A stretch of 64,000 nt of DNA. Source: Kocuria rosea (GTDB taxonomy: Bacteria > Actinomycetota > Actinomycetes > Actinomycetales > Micrococcaceae). Within the stretch, counting starts at the first letter, position 1. Every line of letters begins with the position of its first letter. The notes under the pieces are model-generated. The model worked only from the letters and a program-made list of their open reading frames with translations, was not told where the DNA came from and did no database searches. Positions 62,105 to 64,000 of the stretch are shown here, piece by piece. The position numbers and the translations under genes are program-made. The stretch spans positions 52,075 to 116,074 of the forward strand of contig NZ_JAMBOG010000012.1 of the NCBI RefSeq assembly GCF_023715525.1, read 5' to 3'.

Positions 62105-62812
62105 TCAGCCGGTCCGGGGGCTGGCCGTGGCGGCCGGGGAGGGGGTCGCGGTGCGGATCTGCTCCAGCAGCTCCTTGACCCGGGTGTCGATGGCCTCCAC
62201 CACCTCACCGACCCGTTCCGGGGTCGTCCCGGGCGGCAGGCCTCCGACCGTCCAGTGCTCCTGGGCGGTGCCGGGATGGACATGGATGCCGTCGCTGGCG
62301 CCGAAAGTGATCACATGGTCGGCGGCGCGCACCACGTCGTCGGTCACCGGCTTGGGATAGACCCCTTCGGTGGTGATGCCGCGGTCGGCCAGCTTCTCCA
62401 GGACGAGGGGGTCCACCGCGTCCCCGGCCGTGAACCCGGCCGAGCGGGCCACGACCGCACCCCGGGCGTAGTGGATCAGCAGAGCCGCGGCGATCTGGGA
62501 GCGGCTGGTGTCCTCCTCGTCGACGAACAGCACCTGCGGGACCGAGGTCTGGTCCCGGGTCCTGGTGTGGGCCAGGGCGGTGAGCCGGTCGGCGGCGAAG
62601 TGCCCGGCCAGCGGTGCCAGATAGGTGCGCACCTTCGCGGTGCGCGCCAAGGCGGCGTAGGACTCGAACACCATCCGTTCGACCAGTTCCGGGGCGAACA
62701 CCCCGGCCCAGTGCTCGATCAGGTGCTCAGCGGTGCGCTGGAGCACCCGGGTGTCCAGCTCCTGCGCCGACTCCGCCCGCTGCTCCGTCGGCTGGTCCAT
62801 GTCTTCATCCAT
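62105..62812 (-). CDS. ArsC/LMW-phosphatase-like protein lacking the catalytic cysteines
   Basis: In this 235-residue protein, residues 1-85 form the three-helix-bundle dimerisation domain (AEHLIEHWAGVFAPELVERMV) seen before actinobacterial ArsC proteins. Residues 90-225 form the phosphatase-like fold, with P-loop region VLFVDEEDTSRSQIAAALL. The catalytic Cys of VLFVCxxNxxRS is Asp here. The second redox area, normally GCGDACP, reads FGASDGIHVHPG. No Cys remains at either position, so arsenate reduction by the known thiol mechanism is not possible. The ATG at 62812 has GGGGGAGGG upstream. Confidence 0.82.
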   Translation of the reverse strand: MDEDMDQPTEQRAESAQELDTRVLQRTAEHLIEHWAGVFAPELVERMVFESYAALARTAKVRTYLAPLAGHFAADRLTALAHTRTRDQTSVPQVLFVDEEDTSRSQIAAALLIHYARGAVVARSAGFTAGDAVDPLVLEKLADRGITTEGVYPKPVTDDVVRAADHVITFGASDGIHVHPGTAQEHWTVGGLPPGTTPERVGEVVEAIDTRVKELLEQIRTATPSPAATASPRTG

Positions 62813-63868
62813 GACAATGCCCTCCCCCAGGACCGTGCCCAAAGCGGCAAGCCTCGACCGCCACGAGGCGGTGCCGGCCACGAAGGTCCCTGTCGGGGCT
62901 CACCGGCCCGCATGCGACCCCTGATGGGCGCGCGCCCACGTGTGCCCGTGACAACGACCCGCGGCACCACCGCCTGTGATGCGGATCACGATGATGCCAG
63001 TCGGAGGTGGCCAACCGGGATCCTCAAGGTGGCCGCAGGGTGAACGGCCGGGGAGAGCGGCCCGTGCACCACCGGTCCCGTGGCTCCGCGCATGTCCTCC
63101 TGCCGGGGCCCTGGGCCGGTGGCCACAGCACCGCCCCCGGGGGCTGGACGAGGCGGCCGTCGTGTCCCCGGGGCCTCCGGCTCGTGGACGTGGCCGACTC
63201 CGCGTACGGTGCGCAGGTGCCGGGGGAGAGCGGGGCCGGGTTCGATCCTGCGTCGCGACCGGGCGAGGAGCCCACCGGAGGTGGACGGCTTGGTGGCGCA
63301 GCCATCGGCGCCGCCCCCCGGCCGGCGACCGCATCCGCCTCGGTGTCCCGGGTGGTGAGCATGGTGATCGGCGCGTCCGAGCGTTGCCGCAGCCGACAGC
63401 ACACGTGCAGCCCAGCCATCCCGGGCAGCTGCAGGTCCAGCAGCACCGGATCCGCCCCCGCGCCTCGCCTCCCTGCACCCCCCCCCACGACGCGGGTGCC
63501 CCACAGGAGGACAGGACAGGGGAGAGCGCCCCATCGCCGCCCCCGCGGCGGGAGCGCGTCCATCACCGGCGTGCGGTGCACCCGGGTGATTCCGGCGTTC
63601 ACCATGGGTTTTCCTCCCGGACACCACACCCGCCTACGGTTCGACGGTCAGCGCGTCCCCCCCCCCCACCGCGGACACACCGGTGCGGATCCACCCCCGG
63701 GGACCCGCACGGAGTGCCCCAGCCGGGCCGTCCGCCGATGGTCCGGCTGGGGCATTCTCGGCCTCGGAGCCCGGCAGGCGCCGGGCCCCGGCCCGGGATG
63801 TGGGCAGGAACACTGGTCGCGGAGGCTGCAGCCGCCGCTCTCGGGGCGCAGGGCGGGGTTGGGGGAAT
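62813..63868. other. gene-poor gap with a response-regulator remnant
   Basis: Besides the remnant near 63.3 kb no gene is supported. Confidence 0.4.
63215..63500 (-). pseudogene. remnant of an OmpR-type response regulator
   Basis: Two minus-strand frames carry pieces of a receiver domain. One reads ADPVLLDLQLPGMAGLHVCC, then RLRQRSDAPITMLTTRDTEADAV. The other reads GGGADGCATKPSTSGGLLARSR, matching the GADDYVTKPF...ELLARVR segment. The phospho-acceptor Asp of LLDLQLPGM is retained, but the frame shifts near 63330 and the DNA-binding domain is unrecognisable. Confidence 0.65.
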
Positions 63869-64000
63869 CTAGATGTACTGCCCAGGGAGGTTGGTCAATC
63901 GGGTGACGGGTGGGTGGTTGCCGATAGCGGTGTGTGGCCGGTGATGGTTGTAGTGATGCAGCCATCCCGGCAGTGCGGCCCGGCGGGCCTGCTCGGTCGG
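63869..64000 (-). mobile_element. C-terminus of an IS481/IS3-type transposase (continues beyond window)
   Basis: The last 43 codons before a TAG at 63869-63871 read QARRAALPGWLHHYNHHRPH, then TAIGNHPPVTRLTNLPGQYI. This is the characteristic end of rve-integrase transposases, where NHHRPHTAIG lies just after the third catalytic acidic residue. The 5' part lies outside. The inverted repeat should be within ~30 bases of 63860, but I cannot delimit it. Confidence 0.85.

Overview
The window is a very GC-rich stretch of a Gram-positive actinobacterium. A mycothione reductase, the gcvH-garA-ftsR module, the parA-scpA-scpB segment and the codon usage point to Micrococcales, probably Micrococcaceae (Kocuria-like). 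This placement is inferred from gene content, not from a database search.

The first 23 kb is conserved chromosome with every gene intact. On the left are a lysophospholipid acyltransferase (cut by the window edge), an esterase, a long-chain acyl-CoA synthetase, mycothione reductase, a CapK/PaaK-like adenylate-forming enzyme and pyruvate carboxylase. Next come an orphan ParA ATPase and the garA module, in order on the minus strand: gcvH, garA (FHA), ftsR-like MerR, a DUF151 nuclease-family protein and a second MerR. Adenine deaminase, tRNA-Pro with a textbook terminator, and a tightly packed minus-strand operon (parA, scpA, scpB, rluB-like, tyrA, cmk, der) follow.

From about 23.1 kb the character changes. 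Genes are sparse, gaps are long, and regulators, secreted proteins and broken genes appear. Notable features are a 16-base G tract, a STAS protein, a response-regulator remnant, a His/Asp-rich secreted protein, an HD hydrolase paired with a GlxA-type regulator, two AraC regulators plus the remnant of a third, and a GH26-like glycosidase. Between about 35.7 and 47.5 kb lies a gene graveyard. It holds a broken SipW-peptidase/secreted-protein/DUF3494 set, a truncated CPBP protease, an nrdE tail with a nonsense codon, and GNAT, antitoxin-like and membrane-protein genes with single-base frameshifts. Embedded in it are an intact single-chain PheRS-like protein and a compact, overlapping minus-strand operon (44.9 to 41.2 kb) of small membrane proteins around a PD-(D/E)XK-like DUF5655 protein. 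That operon is the best candidate here for an undescribed system.

The right third carries a NatAB-type ABC exporter, a NarL-type two-component system, a PepSY membrane cluster, a second GH26-like secreted enzyme, and a polyphosphate-linked pair (PPK2 and a CYTH-CHAD protein). It also has an ArsC-family protein that has lost its catalytic cysteines, another response-regulator remnant, and the C-terminus of an IS481-type transposase at the edge. Several genes share a leaderless layout, with a TANNNT hexamer 6 to 7 bases before the start codon.
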